DNA of 46,478 nucleotides from an uncultured Angelakisella sp. GTDB lineage: Bacteria > Bacillota > Clostridia > Oscillospirales > Ruminococcaceae. Positions within the stretch are counted from its first letter, which is position 1. Each line of letters opens with the position of its first letter. The notes beneath the pieces were generated by a model. It searched no databases, was not told the origin of the DNA, and was given only the letters and a program-made list of their open reading frames with translations. The stretch is from the NCBI GenBank assembly GCA_934524965.1, contig CAKSYU010000012.1, forward strand, positions 1 through 46,478, written 5' to 3'. The position numbers and the translations under genes were made by a program. This document shows, piece by piece, positions 35,156 through 44,524 of the stretch.

Positions 35156-36508
35156 TTACATCATACCGCCCGGGAACCCTCCGGGGAAGCCCATGCGCTT
35201 TGCCTTTTTGCCGCCCTTGCCGGTCATCATCTTCATCAGCTTGCGGCTCTGCTCCAGCTGGCGCAGCAGGCGGTTCACATCCTCCACCTTGGTGCCGCTG
35301 CCCGCCGCGATGCGCCGTTTGCGCTTCGGGTCGATCAGCGAGGGCTTGGCGCGCTCCGCCGGCGTCATGGAGTAGATGATGGCGCGGGAGCGTGCCATCT
35401 CCCTTTCGCTGCGCTCGGCGTCCTCGTCGCTCAGCTTGCCTGCCGCACCGGGGATCATATTCATCACCGAGGAAAGTGGACCCATCTTTTTCAACTCGTC
35501 CATCTGGTCCAGCAGGTCATTGAAGTCCATCTCGTTGCGGCGCATCTTGTCCACCATTTTCATGGCTTTCTTTTCGTCTATGCCGCTGGACGCCTTTTCA
35601 ATGAGGGAGAGCATATCGCCCATGCCAAGGATACGGGAAGCCATACGGTCGGGATAAAACGGCTCCAGATCCTCTATTTTTTCACCGACGCCCGCAAACT
35701 TAATGGGCTTTCCGGTCACAGCCTTTACCGAGAGCGCCGCGCCGCCGCGGCTGTCGCCGTCCAGCTTGGTCAGAATGATTCCGTCCACACCAAGCTGACT
35801 GTCGAAGGCGGAAGCAACATTTACCGCGTCCTGACCGGTCATCGAGTCGATGACCAACAGCGTCTCGTCGGGACTTGCGGCTTCCTTTACCGCCTTCAGT
35901 TCGTCCATCAGCGCTTCATCAATGTGCAGCCGTCCGGCGGTATCGATGATGACGATATCATTGCCGTAATCGTGCGCGTGGCTCAGCGCCTTTTTCACAA
36001 TCTTCACCGGGTCGGTCTGACCCATCTCAAAGACCGGCACGCCGGCTTTTTCGCCCACCACCTTCAGCTGCTCTATGGCAGCGGGGCGGTAAATATCGCA
36101 GGCGACCAGCAGCGGACGCTTGCCCTGCTGCCGGAACATATACGCCAGCTTGGCGCTGTGGGTGGTCTTACCGCTTCCCTGCAAGCCGCACATCAGCAGC
36201 ACGGTAGGGATACGGGAGGAAAGATTGATGCGCTGGTGGGTGCTGCCCATCAGCTCGGTCAATTCGTCGTTTACTATTTTTATGACCTGCTGGGCGGGGG
36301 TCAGGCTGTCCAGCACGCCCGCACCGATGCACTTCTCGGTCACATCTGCCACAAACTTTTTGGCAACGCCGTAGTTGACGTCCGCCTCCAGCAGTGCCAG
36401 ACGCACCTCGCGCATGGCTTCCTTTACATCAGCCTCGCTCAGCTTGCCGCGGTTTTTCAGTTTCTTGAATGTCCCCGCCAGTCGCTGGGTCAGTCCTTCA
36501 AATGCCAT
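35156..36508 (-). CDS. ffh: Signal recognition particle protein Ffh
   Basis: Ffh is the SRP GTPase that, with 4.5S/6S RNA and FtsY, brings nascent membrane proteins to the translocon. A 450-residue protein; ATG after AAGGAGA. N domain (1-90), G domain with GLQGSGKTTHSAKLA (G1), DTAGRLHID (G3), TKLDGDSRGG (G4 and beyond), and the Met-rich M domain from about 300 with RKRRIAAGSGTKVEDVNRLL for RNA binding. The tail ends in GGFPGGMM-type glycines. Placed after ylxM with a 20-bp gap. Confidence 0.97.
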   Translation of the reverse strand: MAFEGLTQRLAGTFKKLKNRGKLSEADVKEAMREVRLALLEADVNYGVAKKFVADVTEKCIGAGVLDSLTPAQQVIKIVNDELTELMGSTHQRINLSSRIPTVLLMCGLQGSGKTTHSAKLAYMFRQQGKRPLLVACDIYRPAAIEQLKVVGEKAGVPVFEMGQTDPVKIVKKALSHAHDYGNDIVIIDTAGRLHIDEALMDELKAVKEAASPDETLLVIDSMTGQDAVNVASAFDSQLGVDGIILTKLDGDSRGGAALSVKAVTGKPIKFAGVGEKIEDLEPFYPDRMASRILGMGDMLSLIEKASSGIDEKKAMKMVDKMRRNEMDFNDLLDQMDELKKMGPLSSVMNMIPGAAGKLSDEDAERSEREMARSRAIIYSMTPAERAKPSLIDPKRKRRIAAGSGTKVEDVNRLLRQLEQSRKLMKMMTGKGGKKAKRMGFPGGFPGGMM

Positions 36509-36528
36509 AGGGTCTCCTTTTTATCGGT

Positions 36529-36894
36529 TCAGTCCTCGTCCAACTGATTTGCCAGCTGAATAATGCTGCGGGCGCAGCGGTCAATCTCCGGCGCACCGCC
36601 ATAGCGGTCGTTCAGCTTCTCTATCTGCTCCGCCTCCCCCACTATGGAGGAAAGCACACCTTCGATCCGACGGAAGCGCTCTGCCAGGTGCAGCCGCTCC
36701 TCATATTCTAAAAGCTGTCCCTCTGCCCGCTTGATGGAATCCCGCACACCCTGCCGGGTAATGCCGCTGTGCGCTGCGATCTCCGCCAGTGAAAGATCCT
36801 CATTGTAGTACAGCTCCACCACATCACGCTGCTTATCGGTCAACATATCGCCGTAAAAGTCCAGCAGAAAGGATATTTCCAGGTTCTTTGCCAC
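36529..36894 (-). CDS. ylxM: YlxM/p13-like helix-turn-helix protein
   Basis: A 121-residue protein using GTG at 36894, giving MAKNLEISFLLDFYG, the usual YlxM N-terminus, with GGGAG 10 nt upstream; a GTG three codons earlier (36903) is the alternative. A sigma-70 region 4-like HTH is clear (LSLAEIAAHSGITRQGVRDSIKRAE, about 43-66 by this start, but written here only as the core LAEIAAHSGITRQGV). YlxM is proposed to regulate or assist SRP genes; it is the first gene of this operon, consistent with a control role. A helical C-terminus follows. Confidence 0.93.
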   Translation of the reverse strand: MAKNLEISFLLDFYGDMLTDKQRDVVELYYNEDLSLAEIAAHSGITRQGVRDSIKRAEGQLLEYEERLHLAERFRRIEGVLSSIVGEAEQIEKLNDRYGGAPEIDRCARSIIQLANQLDED

Positions 36895-36922
36895 GCTGCG
36901 CACACTCCCATCTCTCCGATTT

Positions 36923-36941
36923 GTAAAGTTGTTTTCTTTAC
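36923..36941 (-). promoter_or_regulatory. Inverted repeat at the ylxM transcript start
   Basis: GTAAAG (36923-36928) and CTTTAC (36936-36941) form a 6-bp inverted repeat with a 7-nt loop, just downstream of the ylxM -10. It may be an operator or a small 5' leader hairpin. Confidence 0.4.
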
Positions 36942-36948
36942 AGTCCCT

Positions 36949-36977
36949 ATTATAGCTTATCCCGCGCCTTCTGTCAA
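36949..36977 (-). promoter_or_regulatory. ylxM-ffh-rpsP operon promoter
   Basis: Fully consensus on the - strand: -35 TTGACA (36972-36977), 17-bp spacer, -10 TATAAT (36949-36954). One of the strongest promoters in the window, as expected for a ribosomal/SRP operon. Confidence 0.9.
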
Positions 36978-37111
36978 GCGTTTTTCTTTACACCGCCAAA
37001 ATTTGACCCCTTTCCGCCGCGTTTTCCCGCGTTTTCGGCTCACTCAACCATCGGTTGCGCCGTTTTACAACCGCTTGTTGAAATTTTGCCCCATGTTCAA
37101 CTGCTGCGTTC

Positions 37112-37140
37112 TTTCTTTTTGTGCCGTGAACCGTTATACT
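37112..37140 (+). promoter_or_regulatory. Candidate promoter of the XRE operon
   Basis: TATACT (37135-37140) preceded at 17 bp by TTTCTT. The 318-bp gap between ylxM and this operon otherwise holds the opposing ylxM promoter and a small hairpin CAACC-ATC-GGTTG near 37047-37059. Confidence 0.4.
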
Positions 37141-37212
37141 TTAGTCATGGAACGAAGCTTCGACCCCAAACACCACTCTACATTTTACTCGATATTTTGG
37201 AGGTTACTTATT

Positions 37213-37716
37213 ATGATGAACGAAACCATCGGCAGCCGCATCGCCGCGCTGCGCCGCAAAAAGAATATGACGCAGGAAGAACTCGCCGCCGCGCTCGGCG
37301 TCACCCCGCAGGCAGTCAGCAAGTGGGAAAACGATCTCTCCTGCCCCGATATCACCCTGCTGCCGCAGCTGTCGAAGCTGCTCGGCGTATCCGTCGATGA
37401 GCTTCTGGGCAGCGCCACGCCCGAAACCCAGCTCCTCCCCGCGGAAAACCGCAAGCCAATCAATGAGATGCTTCTGCGCATCTACGTCAATTCCAAGGAG
37501 GGCGATAAGGTTCGGATCAACCTGCCCCTGTCGCTGGTGCAGGTCGGTCTGCAAATGGGTATGCAGATGCCGGAAGTCACCGGCAGCGGCGCGGGCGAAG
37601 CCCTCAAGAATATTGATATCGCCCAGATCATGGCGCTGGTGGAGCAGGGCGTCATCGGCAAACTGGTCGAGGTCGAGACCGCCGAGGGCGATATCGTCGA
37701 GATCTATGTGGAGTAA
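37213..37716 (+). CDS. XRE-family transcriptional regulator with C-terminal sensor-like domain
   Basis: A 167-residue protein; the ATG at 37213 has GGAGG 9 nt upstream. The N-terminal Cro/C1-type HTH (about 6-60) reads IAALRRKKNMTQEELAAAL, GVTPQAVSKWEND, LGVSVDELLG. The C-terminal half (about 75-167: LRIYVNSKEGDKVRINLPLSL..., then hydrophobic Gly/Met stretch, then VEVETAEGDIVEIYVE) resembles SHOCT/YvlB-like beta-rich domains seen with small partner proteins. The partner at 37720 begins with the same motif (I-V-S-K-E-x-K-N/V-I-L-P). The DNA target and signal are unknown. Confidence 0.85.
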   Translation: MMNETIGSRIAALRRKKNMTQEELAAALGVTPQAVSKWENDLSCPDITLLPQLSKLLGVSVDELLGSATPETQLLPAENRKPINEMLLRIYVNSKEGDKVRINLPLSLVQVGLQMGMQMPEVTGSGAGEALKNIDIAQIMALVEQGVIGKLVEVETAEGDIVEIYVE

Positions 37717-37719
37717 GCC

Positions 37720-37971
37720 ATGAAAATTATCGTCCGCTCCAAGGAGGAAAAGAACATCACCCTCCTGCTCCCCTCATGGCTGGTCTACGGCAGATTGACC
37801 ACCCGCATCGCCACCGCCGCCATCGCCAGGCACGCCCCAAACTGCGGCGTCTCGCCGCAGATGCTTGCCGCGCTTCTCACCGCCCTGCGGGACTTCGCCC
37901 GCACCCACCCCCACTGGAAGCTGGTCGATATCATCACCCACGACGGCAATATCATCAAGATCACGCTTTGA
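37720..37971 (+). CDS. Small protein paired with the XRE regulator
   Basis: An 83-residue protein beginning 4 bp after the regulator's stop (GGAG 6 nt upstream of ATG), so the two are one operon. Start MKIIVRSKEEKNITLLLPSWLV resembles the first half of the C-terminal domain of the regulator (VNSKEGDKVRINLPLSLV); the end KLVDIITHDGNIIKITL resembles its end (LVEVETAEGDIVEIYVE). So it looks like a free-standing paralogue of that domain, possibly a binding partner. No transmembrane helix is certain. No known family name is claimed. Confidence 0.75.
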   Translation: MKIIVRSKEEKNITLLLPSWLVYGRLTTRIATAAIARHAPNCGVSPQMLAALLTALRDFARTHPHWKLVDIITHDGNIIKITL

Positions 37972-37978
37972 TCTCTCA

Positions 37979-38010
37979 CAAAAAACTTTCCGGAACCTCC
38001 GTTCCGGAAA
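37979..38010 (-). terminator. groESL terminator
   Basis: A perfect 10-bp stem TTTCCGGAAC/GTTCCGGAAA (37987-37996, 38001-38010), loop CTCC; read on the - strand it is followed by a T run (37980-37985 as A on +). It is 76 bp past the groEL stop. Confidence 0.85.
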
Positions 38011-38014
38011 GCCC

Positions 38015-38056
38015 AAGGAGCCGCCCCCACATGATGTGGGAGCGGCTCCTTCTTTT
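38015..38056 (+). terminator. Terminator of the XRE operon
   Basis: A 17-bp arm stem (38015-38031 with 38035-38051; one mismatch) AAGGAGCCGC.CCCACA / TGTGGG.GCGGCTCCTT with a 3-nt loop, followed by CTTTT. Lies on the + strand opposite to the groESL terminator. Confidence 0.75.
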
Positions 38057-38085
38057 GAGGCAAATTCAGTTTTATTCGCTTGGCA

Positions 38086-39744
<1,659 letters not shown>

Positions 39745-39758
39745 TTAAAAAACTTGGT

Positions 39759-40064
<306 letters not shown>

Positions 40065-40084
40065 TTATGATATACTCTGCAATT

Positions 40085-40111
40085 TTAGCACTCATTCATT
40101 CCGAGTGCTAA
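40085..40111 (-). promoter_or_regulatory. CIRCE operator of groESL
   Basis: A perfect 9-9-9 CIRCE, TTAGCACTC-N9-GAGTGCTAA (40085-40093, 40103-40111), the HrcA binding site. It lies directly downstream of the -10 box. Confidence 0.97.
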
Positions 40112-40140
40112 ACTATATACTATTGTAATCATTTTCGCAA
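40112..40140 (-). promoter_or_regulatory. groESL promoter
   Basis: On the - strand, -35 TTGCGA (40135-40140), 17-bp spacer, -10 TATAGT (40112-40117), abutting CIRCE. Confidence 0.8.
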
Positions 40141-40275
40141 AAAAATCAAGGGTTTTTCCGCACTTTTTTGCTTTGGACGCAAATTTTACAATCCGTTCAA
40201 ATATCGCCGCCCCGCGGGGCAAGTTTTCCTTGCCTTCGCCATAGATATATACCATAGCCCCTCTCCCAAAAGACC

Positions 40276-40353
40276 GGCGGCGCGGCTTCCGCTTTTTCCG
40301 GGCTGACCCTCCGCTGCGCTGCGGGCAGCCCGTCCCCGCTCCGCCGCGCCGCC
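40276..40353. repeat. Loop-conserved closed-stem element, copy 1
   Basis: An 11-bp outer stem GGCGGCGCGGC (40276-40286 with 40343-40353) encloses 12 nt, an inner stem CGGGCTG/CAGCCCG (40299-40305, 40326-40332) with loop containing CCCTCCGCTGCGCTGCGG, and 10 nt. A second copy is at 44525-44599 with the same inner loop but other stem sequences. It lies 68 bp upstream of dapF in the 377-bp gap after groES. Confidence 0.75.
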
Positions 40354-40420
40354 TTGCTCTGCCGCTTCTCCCATCGCTCCCCCGCTGTCCCATTTCCCAC
40401 TGTCCAAAGGAGGCTTTGCC

Positions 40421-41194
40421 ATGCTGCGCTTCTTCAAAATGCAGGGCTGCGGCAACGATTATATCTTTATCGACTGCCGCTCCCAGTCCGTCCCCCTGCC
40501 GAATGTCCTTGCCCGCCGCATCAGCGACCGCCACACCGGCATCGGCAGCGACGGGCTGGTGCTGCTGCTCCCCGCCGAGGGCGCCGATCTTGCCATGCGC
40601 ATCTTCAATGCCGATGGCAGCGAGGCGGAAATGTGCGGCAACGCCATTCGCTGCGCCGCCCGCTATGCCTGGGACAGCGGCTGGGCAAACCACGAGCCGC
40701 TCCGTATCCAGACGGCGGCAGGGCTGCGCATTTTATGGAATGCCCCGCAGCATACCGTCACCGTTGTCATGGGGCGTCCCTCTCCCCTCTCCGGCGCGGC
40801 GGTGCAGTGGCAGGGGCAGCCGCTCACCCGCCTTTCGGTCGGCAATCCCCACGGCGTACTGTTCTGCCCCGATGTGGAGCAGTTCCCTTTGGCGGCAGCC
40901 GCCGCCGAGATCGGCAAAATCGCCCGTCTCAATCTGGAGGTCGTGCAGCCTTTAGGGGAAAACCGCCTTAAAATGCGGGTCTGGGAGCGGGGCAGCGGCG
41001 AAACGATGGCATGCGGCACCGGTGCCTGCGCCGCGGCGGCTGCCGCCGTCCTGAAAAAGCACTGCGAGCGGGGGCAGCCCATCACCGTGCAGATGGCAGG
41101 CGGCACCGTCTCGGTGCGCTGGCTCAGCGACGGCAGACTGCTGCTGACCGGCGACGCCGAGTATGTCTTTCACGGCGAGTGGCAGGAGGACTAA
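40421..41194 (+). CDS. dapF: Diaminopimelate epimerase
   Basis: DapF converts LL-DAP to meso-DAP with two cysteines and no cofactor. A 257-residue protein; AAAGGAGG lies 8 nt upstream of the ATG. Catalytic pair: Cys72 in EMCGNAIRC and Cys198 in MACGTGACA; also MQGCGNDYIFID, GIGSDGL, and SVGNPHGV. Its product feeds MurE and, by decarboxylation, lysine. It is 173 bp upstream of dapL, with an interposed three-hairpin element. Length is slightly below the 275-aa usual but complete. Confidence 0.96.
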   Translation: MLRFFKMQGCGNDYIFIDCRSQSVPLPNVLARRISDRHTGIGSDGLVLLLPAEGADLAMRIFNADGSEAEMCGNAIRCAARYAWDSGWANHEPLRIQTAAGLRILWNAPQHTVTVVMGRPSPLSGAAVQWQGQPLTRLSVGNPHGVLFCPDVEQFPLAAAAAEIGKIARLNLEVVQPLGENRLKMRVWERGSGETMACGTGACAAAAAAVLKKHCERGQPITVQMAGGTVSVRWLSDGRLLLTGDAEYVFHGEWQED

Positions 41195-41238
41195 GCCCTG
41201 CCGCCGCTCCTCTTTCCAAATTCCTGCTAAGCTGTAAA

Positions 41239-41320
41239 CCGCCCGAAGGGCGATCGTCCTGCGGACGATCTTGACGGCTTCGCCGTCCGGTTCGGCTGCG
41301 CCGAACCGCCCTTCGGGCGG
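41239..41320. repeat. Three-hairpin closed element, copy F (inverted)
   Basis: A 14-bp outer stem CCGCCCGAAGGGCG (41239-41252 with 41307-41320) closes three perfect hairpins: 41252-41270 (8 bp, loop TGC), 41273-41287 (6 bp, loop TTC) and 41288-41308 (9 bp, loop TGC). In - strand reading the loops are GCA, GAA and GCA, so it is oriented like copy E. The outer arms can themselves fold as GAA-loop hairpins. It lies between dapF and dapL. Confidence 0.82.
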
Positions 41321-41367
41321 CTGCCGCCTTCCCCCCCACCCCTCAAAAAAGCACAGGAGGTCATTTC

Positions 41368-42552
41368 ATGTTACCGCTCCACCCCGCCCTTTTGGGGCAG
41401 CCGGACTATCTTTTTTCCCGCATCGAGGCAGCAGCAAAAGCCGAAGCCGCCCGCCGTCCGGAGCGCCGCCTCCTCTCCCTCGGCATCGGTGACGTCACTC
41501 TGCCCATTGCACCGGTCGCCGCCGAAGCCATGCGCACCGCCGCTGCCGAGCTTGCTTCGGAAAGAGGTCAGCGGGGCTACGGTCCCGCCGCAGGCTACCC
41601 CTTTCTGCAAAATGCCATTGCCTCACAGTATGCGGGGCTGCCCTGCCCCATCTCCCCGCAGGAGATCACCGTCACCGCCGGCAGTAAGGAAGCGCTCGGC
41701 GGGCTTTTTTCACTGTTTGCGCCGCAGGTACCGGTCTGGGTCTGCGACCCCGCCTACCCTGCCTACCGCGCCGCTGCCGAAGCCGCCGGGCACCCCGTTT
41801 TTTCTCTCCCCTGTCGGGAGGAACAGGGCTTTCTGCCCCAGCCGGAGGAGGTCGACGGGGCGGGGCTTATTGTGCTTTGCACCCCCAATAACCCCACCGG
41901 CGCCGTGATGACCTATCCCGAACTGGAACGCTGGGTACGCTTTGCCGAGCGCAGCGGCAGCCTGCTGCTGGTGGATACCGCCTATGCCGCCTTTCTTTCC
42001 GGCAGAGAGCTGCCCCGCAGCATCTACGCCGTCGGCGGGGCGGAGCGCTGCGCCATCGAGGTCGGCTCTTTTTCCAAATCCGATGGATTTACCGGGGTGC
42101 GCTGCGGCTGGGTCGTTCTGCCGCAGACAACCGGCTGCGCCCCTGCATGGAAAAAATGGCTGGGCAGTCACAGCAATGGGGTCAGTTATCCCGTTCAGCG
42201 TGCCGCGGAAGCCGCCCTTTCCCCCACCGGACTGCGGCAGCGGCAGCAGGCACTTGCCGTCTACCGGCAGAATGTGGAAACGATGCTGCAGACCTTCGGC
42301 GGCATGGGGCTGACCTGCGCCGCCCGCCGTGCCGATTGTGCCGCCCCCTATCTTTGGGTGCGCTGCCCCGATGACCAAGGGAGCTGGTACTGGTTCCGCC
42401 GCCTGCTGGAGGACTGCGGCGTGATCTGTGCCCCCGGCGCGGGCTTCGGGCAGCAGGGCGAGGGCTGGCTGCGCTTTACCGCCTTCGGCGCCCCCGCCGC
42501 CACCGCCGAAGCGCTCCGCCGCATGGAACGCTTTTTCCGGAAAGCGCCGTAA
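41368..42552 (+). CDS. dapL: LL-diaminopimelate aminotransferase
   Basis: DapL converts tetrahydrodipicolinate directly to LL-DAP using glutamate, bypassing succinylated or acetylated intermediates. A 394-residue PLP enzyme; AGGAGG upstream. Family motifs are well conserved: SLGIGDVTLPI (37-47), GYGPAAGYPFL (70-80), CTPNNPTGAV (171-180), VDTAYAAFL (202-210), and the PLP Lys237 in SFSKSDGFTGVRCGW. With dapF just upstream it gives a two-gene module for meso-DAP. Other steps (dapA, dapB) are not in the window. Confidence 0.93.
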   Translation: MLPLHPALLGQPDYLFSRIEAAAKAEAARRPERRLLSLGIGDVTLPIAPVAAEAMRTAAAELASERGQRGYGPAAGYPFLQNAIASQYAGLPCPISPQEITVTAGSKEALGGLFSLFAPQVPVWVCDPAYPAYRAAAEAAGHPVFSLPCREEQGFLPQPEEVDGAGLIVLCTPNNPTGAVMTYPELERWVRFAERSGSLLLVDTAYAAFLSGRELPRSIYAVGGAERCAIEVGSFSKSDGFTGVRCGWVVLPQTTGCAPAWKKWLGSHSNGVSYPVQRAAEAALSPTGLRQRQQALAVYRQNVETMLQTFGGMGLTCAARRADCAAPYLWVRCPDDQGSWYWFRRLLEDCGVICAPGAGFGQQGEGWLRFTAFGAPAATAEALRRMERFFRKAP

Positions 42553-42673
42553 AGCCCTGTGTTTAAGCCTTTTCCATGGGGTCGGCAACCCCCAAAAGGC
42601 AGGTCTTTTGCCGTGCCCGGCGGTTTTGCGAAAGCAGCGGGAGCCAAAACCTTTTCGGTCGGTTTTTGGGGAC

Positions 42674-42702
42674 TTGCGGGGGCGGCGCTTTTGTGCTACA
42701 CT
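42674..42702 (+). promoter_or_regulatory. HD-hydrolase promoter
   Basis: -35 TTGCGG (42674-42679), 17-bp spacer, -10 TACACT (42697-42702), 56 bp before the ATG at 42759. Confidence 0.5.
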
Positions 42703-42758
42703 GTGGCAAAGCGGGCGGCTTGCCCGCATTTACCCCCTGACGGAAAGGACGATGAAAC

Positions 42759-43349
42759 ATGGAAAAAACGATCACCCGCGAGGCGGCGCTGGCGCTGCTG
42801 CAGCAGTACAACAAGGAGCCTTTTCATATTCAGCATGCCCTGACGGTGGAGGCCGCGATGCGCTGGTTTGCCAATGACCTGGGCTACGGCGCGGACGCCG
42901 ATTTCTGGGCAATGTGCGGTCTTTTGCACGATATAGATTTTGAGATGTACCCTGAGCAGCACTGCCTGAAGGCGCCGGAGCTGCTGCGTCCCGCCGGTGT
43001 CGGTGAGGAAATGATCCATGCCATTTGCAGCCACGGTCACAAGATCTGTACCGATGTGGCGCCGGAACATGAGATGGAAAAGGTGCTGTTTGCCTGCGAT
43101 GAGCTGACCGGTCTTATTGGGGCGGCAGCGCTGATGAGACCCAGTAAAAGCTGTACCGACATGGAGCTTTCCAGCGTGAAAAAGAAGTTTAAGGACAAGA
43201 AATTTGCGGCGGGCTGTTCCCGTGAGGTGATAAAGGACGGGGCGGCGCTGCTGGGCTGGGAGCTGGACACGCTGATCCAGAAGACGCTGACCGCTATGCA
43301 GCAAAGTGAGGCGGAAGTTAGGAAAGAACTGGAAGAACTGACGGCTTGA
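42759..43349 (+). CDS. HD-domain hydrolase
   Basis: A 196-residue protein; the ATG at 42759 has GAAAGGA 9 nt upstream. Metal ligands of an HD fold are seen: His26 (HIQHALTVEA), His57-Asp58 (GLLHDIDFE), His92/His94 (CSHGHK) and Asp114 (ACDELTGLI). HD enzymes hydrolyse phosphates of nucleotides or similar; no nucleotidase subgroup is recognised. The C-terminal third (from about 130) is helical, rich in Lys and Glu. It follows dapL by 206 bp with its own promoter, so no functional link is implied. It is widely seen in Clostridia as a conserved HD protein. Confidence 0.85.
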   Translation: MEKTITREAALALLQQYNKEPFHIQHALTVEAAMRWFANDLGYGADADFWAMCGLLHDIDFEMYPEQHCLKAPELLRPAGVGEEMIHAICSHGHKICTDVAPEHEMEKVLFACDELTGLIGAAALMRPSKSCTDMELSSVKKKFKDKKFAAGCSREVIKDGAALLGWELDTLIQKTLTAMQQSEAEVRKELEELTA

Positions 43350-43887
43350 GCGTTCCGCCCGCGGCGCGTATGGGCGCGCGCCCATACCGTGCGCTCCCGT
43401 GCGTGCGCGCATAAGGCGAAAAAATATTCGGTTTTCAAGGTGCACTTTTCAAGACCCGTTTCCATTTGGGGGCGGGTCGGCGGACGGCTAACCCCTGTAT
43501 TTTCGGGGGTCGGTCGTTTTTATTTTTTCACCGGTGAGGGGAGGGCGGGGCGAAGGGCGGCGGAAAAACCGCGGGGCGGCAAGGCAGCCCGAAGGCAGGC
43601 TGGCGCCCGACGGAAGGCGGGCTGGCGCCTGTTGAGGGCAACGCAGCCGACACCGGTTTTTGCGCTGTCATGCGCTCCGCCCGAAGGCTCTCCCACTAAT
43701 ACGGACAAAAACCACGAAATTTGCAGTGAAAGTGTTGAATTCGCACAAAGTTTCATGGAAAATTTACACACTTGGAAAAAATGGGAAATTATTTATGATT
43801 TGGGCGGGAGATTGGGCAGTAAAATACCCCGCCGGCGGGCGGGGTGGATTTTCTTTTTTATTCAATTCTATATTTAATCTAATCGAG
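43350..43887. other. 538-bp gap with palindrome and short direct repeat
   Basis: No credible gene is seen. Contents: a perfect 20-nt palindrome GTATGGGCGC-GCGCCCATAC (43368-43387); a 22-bp-period direct repeat (43591-43612 and 43613-43634) built on GGC-A/G-GGCTGGCGCC; an AT-rich stretch near 43700-43800; and a terminator (43826-43860) near the next gene. ORFs that cross it have no homologous-looking sequence. Confidence 0.6.
43820..43860 (-). terminator. Terminator after the membrane-anchored protein gene
   Basis: ACCCCGCC (43826-43833) pairs with GGCGGGGT (43838-43845) across GGCG. On the - strand it is followed by ATTTTA, on the + strand by GGATTTTCTTTTTTA, so it can act in both directions. 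Confidence 0.7.
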
Positions 43888-44460
43888 CTAATCGAGGCGG
43901 AGGGCGGCTTCATCGACCCAGCCGTAGACGCCGCTGCCGTCCTCCGAAACAAGGTGGAACGGGTGGGGCGCGCCCTCGGCGTAGTAGGTGACGCGGCAGG
44001 TGCTTTCCCCCTCGAACTGCCGTGCCGGTTCTTCGGCGCGGGAGGAGGCATAGACCGCCCCGCCGGAGAAGATAACGCGGCTATCCACGCCGATGACGGT
44101 GAGGGAGCCTTTCTCCCCCAGGTCGGAGAGCATCTGCTCCGCCGCTTCCAGCAGGGCAAGATTTGTGACCTTTGCCTGTTCCTCTGCCGAAAGGCTGCGG
44201 TACGCCATGCGCGCCGAAAACACCAATACGGCGTCCTCGGCGGCGATGGGCCGGGGCAGCTCGGTGATGAGCGTTTCGACCTCCTCGGCGGTCATGCCGT
44301 GGGGGGTAGGTCGCTCCACGGCGGGCGGCTGCTCGATAGCGGGTCGGCTGATAAAGGGCAGCGTGACAACGCCGCTGACCGCCAGCAATACAGCGGCGAC
44401 TGCGGCGACTGCCAGCACCCCCAGCGCGATGTATAAGACATGCTTTTTCATTTTGACCAT
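43888..44460 (-). CDS. Membrane-anchored extracellular protein, unknown function
   Basis: A 190-residue protein with one N-terminal membrane helix (about 7-33), a Pro-rich stretch (PAIEQPPAVERPTPHG), a helical extracellular part (about 55-115: MTAEEVETLITELPRP.., SLSAEEQAKV) and a C-terminal beta-rich part (about 120-190, VTYYAEGAPHPFHLVSEDGSG, GWVDEAAL) that resembles an SH3-like fold. Possibly a wall-associated protein. The upstream ribosome site is weak (GGGAA); a Met at residue 4 is an alternative start. It is monocistronic. No family is claimed. Confidence 0.7.
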   Translation of the reverse strand: MVKMKKHVLYIALGVLAVAAVAAVLLAVSGVVTLPFISRPAIEQPPAVERPTPHGMTAEEVETLITELPRPIAAEDAVLVFSARMAYRSLSAEEQAKVTNLALLEAAEQMLSDLGEKGSLTVIGVDSRVIFSGGAVYASSRAEEPARQFEGESTCRVTYYAEGAPHPFHLVSEDGSGVYGWVDEAALRLD

Positions 44461-44524
44461 ATTCTATGTTTTCCCTATCGTCCCGACGCGATTTCGGGGC
44501 GTGATGTTTTTTGCCACGGCGTGC

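Noticed and set aside
36529..36903. ylxM start at GTG 36903
   Set aside because: It is only 1 nt from GGGAG; the GTG at 36894 gives the family N-terminus MAKNLEIS with a better spaced ribosome site, though the upstream GGAGAG keeps the longer start possible.
43660..44436. 258-codon + strand ORF crossing the gap and the membrane-anchored gene
   Set aside because: It starts in the gene-free gap and runs antisense through the - strand gene; there is no ribosome site and no protein-like pattern.
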